Shown: piece after piece, positions 62,774 to 64,000 of the stretch
Position numbering within the stretch: the stretch's first letter is position 1
How the letters are laid out: every line of letters begins with the position of its first letter
Assembly: GCF_001403875.1 (NCBI RefSeq)
Contig: NZ_LN884299.1
Span: 3,038,117 to 3,102,116 of the forward strand
Direction of reading: 5' to 3'
Source: Paenibacillus ihumii
Lineage (GTDB): Bacteria; Bacillota; Bacilli; Paenibacillales; Paenibacillaceae
DNA length: 64,000 nt
The notes under the pieces: generated by a model
The model's input: the letters and a program-made list of their open reading frames with translations, nothing else
Databases searched by the model: none
Told to the model about the DNA's origin: nothing
Program-made: the position numbers and the translations under genes

Positions 62774-63940
62774 TTACCTTCCAACCCACAGCAGCAGCAG
62801 TGATTGGATCAATCCAATCATACCGCCTAGCAGTACCCCAAGCCAGGTAATCGCTCTAAATTCCTTGCCGGATACGCTGAGTATAACCTCCTCCAGCCGC
62901 TCTACCGGGAATTTCTGCACCTGCTCCTTGACGAGCTGCGGCAGCCGGATCACCTTCATCGCCGGAGGGATGATTCGGGCAATGATCCCCAGCAAGCGAT
63001 CCGCAATGCCGGGAACAGCTGCTTCCGCTTGGCTGTGCCACGGTGCAAGCAATGAAGAGATCCTTACGCCCTCAGCCCTGGTTATCCAGTCTGCTGCAGG
63101 GAGCTCTTCAAGCTTAGTCCCGATCCAGACCTCCGGCTCGCTCCCTGCCACGGAGGCGAACAGCTCGCCGATCGGCTTCTCTCCGTAGACCTCGAGCCGG
63201 GCTTTGATGGCGGAAGCAACCCTGCTGCGGGCCTCCTCTCCCTGTAGAACGCGGACAAGCGCCGGTGTGAGCCTCTGAACGAGCTTCTCCTCATCCATAA
63301 AAATCGCTGCCATCGTTCCAAGGAAGCCCCCCGTGCTATTCGCAAGGCCGGCGGCCATTTTAGCAAGCAGCCGCTGGCCCTGCGAGCTGAGCAGCTCCTC
63401 TGCTGCAGCTTCCAGGATCGCACCTGCTGCCGCCTCGCTCCAAAGCTGCCGATTGTCGTCGTTCCAGCCGGGGACGATGCTTCTGAGCGGCTTGTGCTCC
63501 CATTCATATTTATGCCAAGCCTGCCGGAATCCCAATTGAAGTATCGCTGTCAGCGCAGCTGCCGTCCTGCCCTTAACCGATTCCCATTCTTCTTCCGACC
63601 ATACATGAAGAGCCGCTTCCTTTACTGTCATGCTGCTGTTCGCCCAGCGACTCAGCAGGGAGCGGAGCTTCTCCTCAGCCTGGCTGCGGAACTCAGGCCG
63701 CAGCACCATCTCCTGAAGCCCTTCCGGAGTCACGAGATAATCCGATACGACGCTGCCCAGAGACTCCGCTATATCATCCCGGCGCTTGGGAATAAGCCCC
63801 GGCGTAAACGGAACGCGCCGCTTGCCGATCATAACCGGGTTCCTCGGGTGAAACAGCATTTTTATCGCAAAATGATTCGTGACTCCGCCTACAAACGCAG
63901 CTATGGAGACGCTGACCATAATGTATAACCAATCTGCCAA
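62774..63940 (-). CDS. yheB: DUF445 family membrane protein YheB
   Basis: 388-aa protein with an N-terminal helix and the DUF445 start GGVTNHFAIKMLFHPRNPVMIGKRRVPFTPGLIPKRRDDIAESLG, a long amphipathic helical middle, and a C-terminal helix (WLGVLLGGMIGLIQSLLLLW). Found near spore and competence genes in Bacilli; function unknown. Operon with yheA. Confidence 0.93.
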   Translation of the reverse strand: MADWLYIMVSVSIAAFVGGVTNHFAIKMLFHPRNPVMIGKRRVPFTPGLIPKRRDDIAESLGSVVSDYLVTPEGLQEMVLRPEFRSQAEEKLRSLLSRWANSSMTVKEAALHVWSEEEWESVKGRTAAALTAILQLGFRQAWHKYEWEHKPLRSIVPGWNDDNRQLWSEAAAGAILEAAAEELLSSQGQRLLAKMAAGLANSTGGFLGTMAAIFMDEEKLVQRLTPALVRVLQGEEARSRVASAIKARLEVYGEKPIGELFASVAGSEPEVWIGTKLEELPAADWITRAEGVRISSLLAPWHSQAEAAVPGIADRLLGIIARIIPPAMKVIRLPQLVKEQVQKFPVERLEEVILSVSGKEFRAITWLGVLLGGMIGLIQSLLLLWVGR

Positions 63941-64000
63941 CCTGAAATCCTCCCTGTATATCCCTAAGTATCACTAACGAGCCTAATTATTTCGCCAATA

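Overview
The window looks like chromosome of an endospore-forming Gram-positive bacterium of the Paenibacillus type. The order dnaE - accD/accA - pyk - ytvI - citZ/icd/mdh - phoP/phoR - polA - mutM - coaE - nrdR matches the Bacillus subtilis map. Sporulation genes are present (alpha/beta SASP, ytrH, ytrI, ytvI, a DNA signature of a sigma-E promoter). RBSs are strong AGGAGG types, TTG/GTG starts are common, and a T-box leader and PhoP boxes are present. Genus-level placement is inference from gene content and order.

Layout. 1-4.5 kb is a decayed accessory stretch: a partial EamA transporter, a frameshifted regulator, a GNAT remnant, an intact Lrp/AsnC regulator with phased dyads upstream, a truncated azlC butted against the start of an inverted gene, and one tRNA-Ala(GGC). 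4.9-8.9 kb holds a secreted propeller/BIG2 protein and leuA behind a leucine T-box. 9.0-10.2 kb is a non-coding repeat element (copy A) with a 37-bp tandem array and a transposase scrap. 10.2-15.6 kb holds a SWIM/SNF2 helicase, a 55-aa protein, a DedA protein and an Sm-like protein with a Tyr/Gln/Gly-rich repeat tail. 16.0-18.0 kb is a group II intron seated just after the pst terminator. 18.0-21.7 kb is pstSCAB (minus strand) with an 11-bp-phased Pho box.

21.8-29.6 kb is housekeeping: nrdR, SASP, lytic transglycosylase, coaE, mutM, polA, then a second pstB with phoU under its own Pho box. 29.8-34.2 kb holds a soluble CBS/MCP protein and an operon of HMA metallochaperone, P1B ATPase and Crp/Fnr regulator; an FNR-like box sits 41.5 bp upstream of its predicted start point. 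34.2-38.5 kb is phoP (with Pho box) and fumA-phoR. 38.6-42.4 kb holds yfbR, an SDR, a GT2, an XRE regulator and a membrane protein. 42.6-46.1 kb is citZ-icd-mdh. 46.4-53.1 kb holds ytvI, fxsA, a thioesterase, pyk, accDA, a small DUF2007-like gene and pgpA; pfkA is missing from its usual place between accA and pyk.

53.1-55.2 kb is a second gene-free stretch with 11-bp and 12-bp minisatellites and copy B of the 0.8-kb element, inverted relative to copy A. dnaE (55.2-58.8 kb) carries an apparent frameshift near its C terminus. The right end holds ytrH-ytrI, ytpI, ytoI, a membrane protein and yheB-yheA.

How the parts connect: phosphate uptake (PstSCAB, PstB2, PhoU) and its control (PhoR, PhoP) are spread over 20 kb but tied together by matching Pho boxes. 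The TCA genes (citZ, icd, mdh, fumA) surround the same block. The most unusual items are the paired 0.8-kb non-coding elements, the Fnr/metal-ATPase operon with a CPG ion motif, the Sm-like protein with the repeat tail, and the dnaE frameshift.
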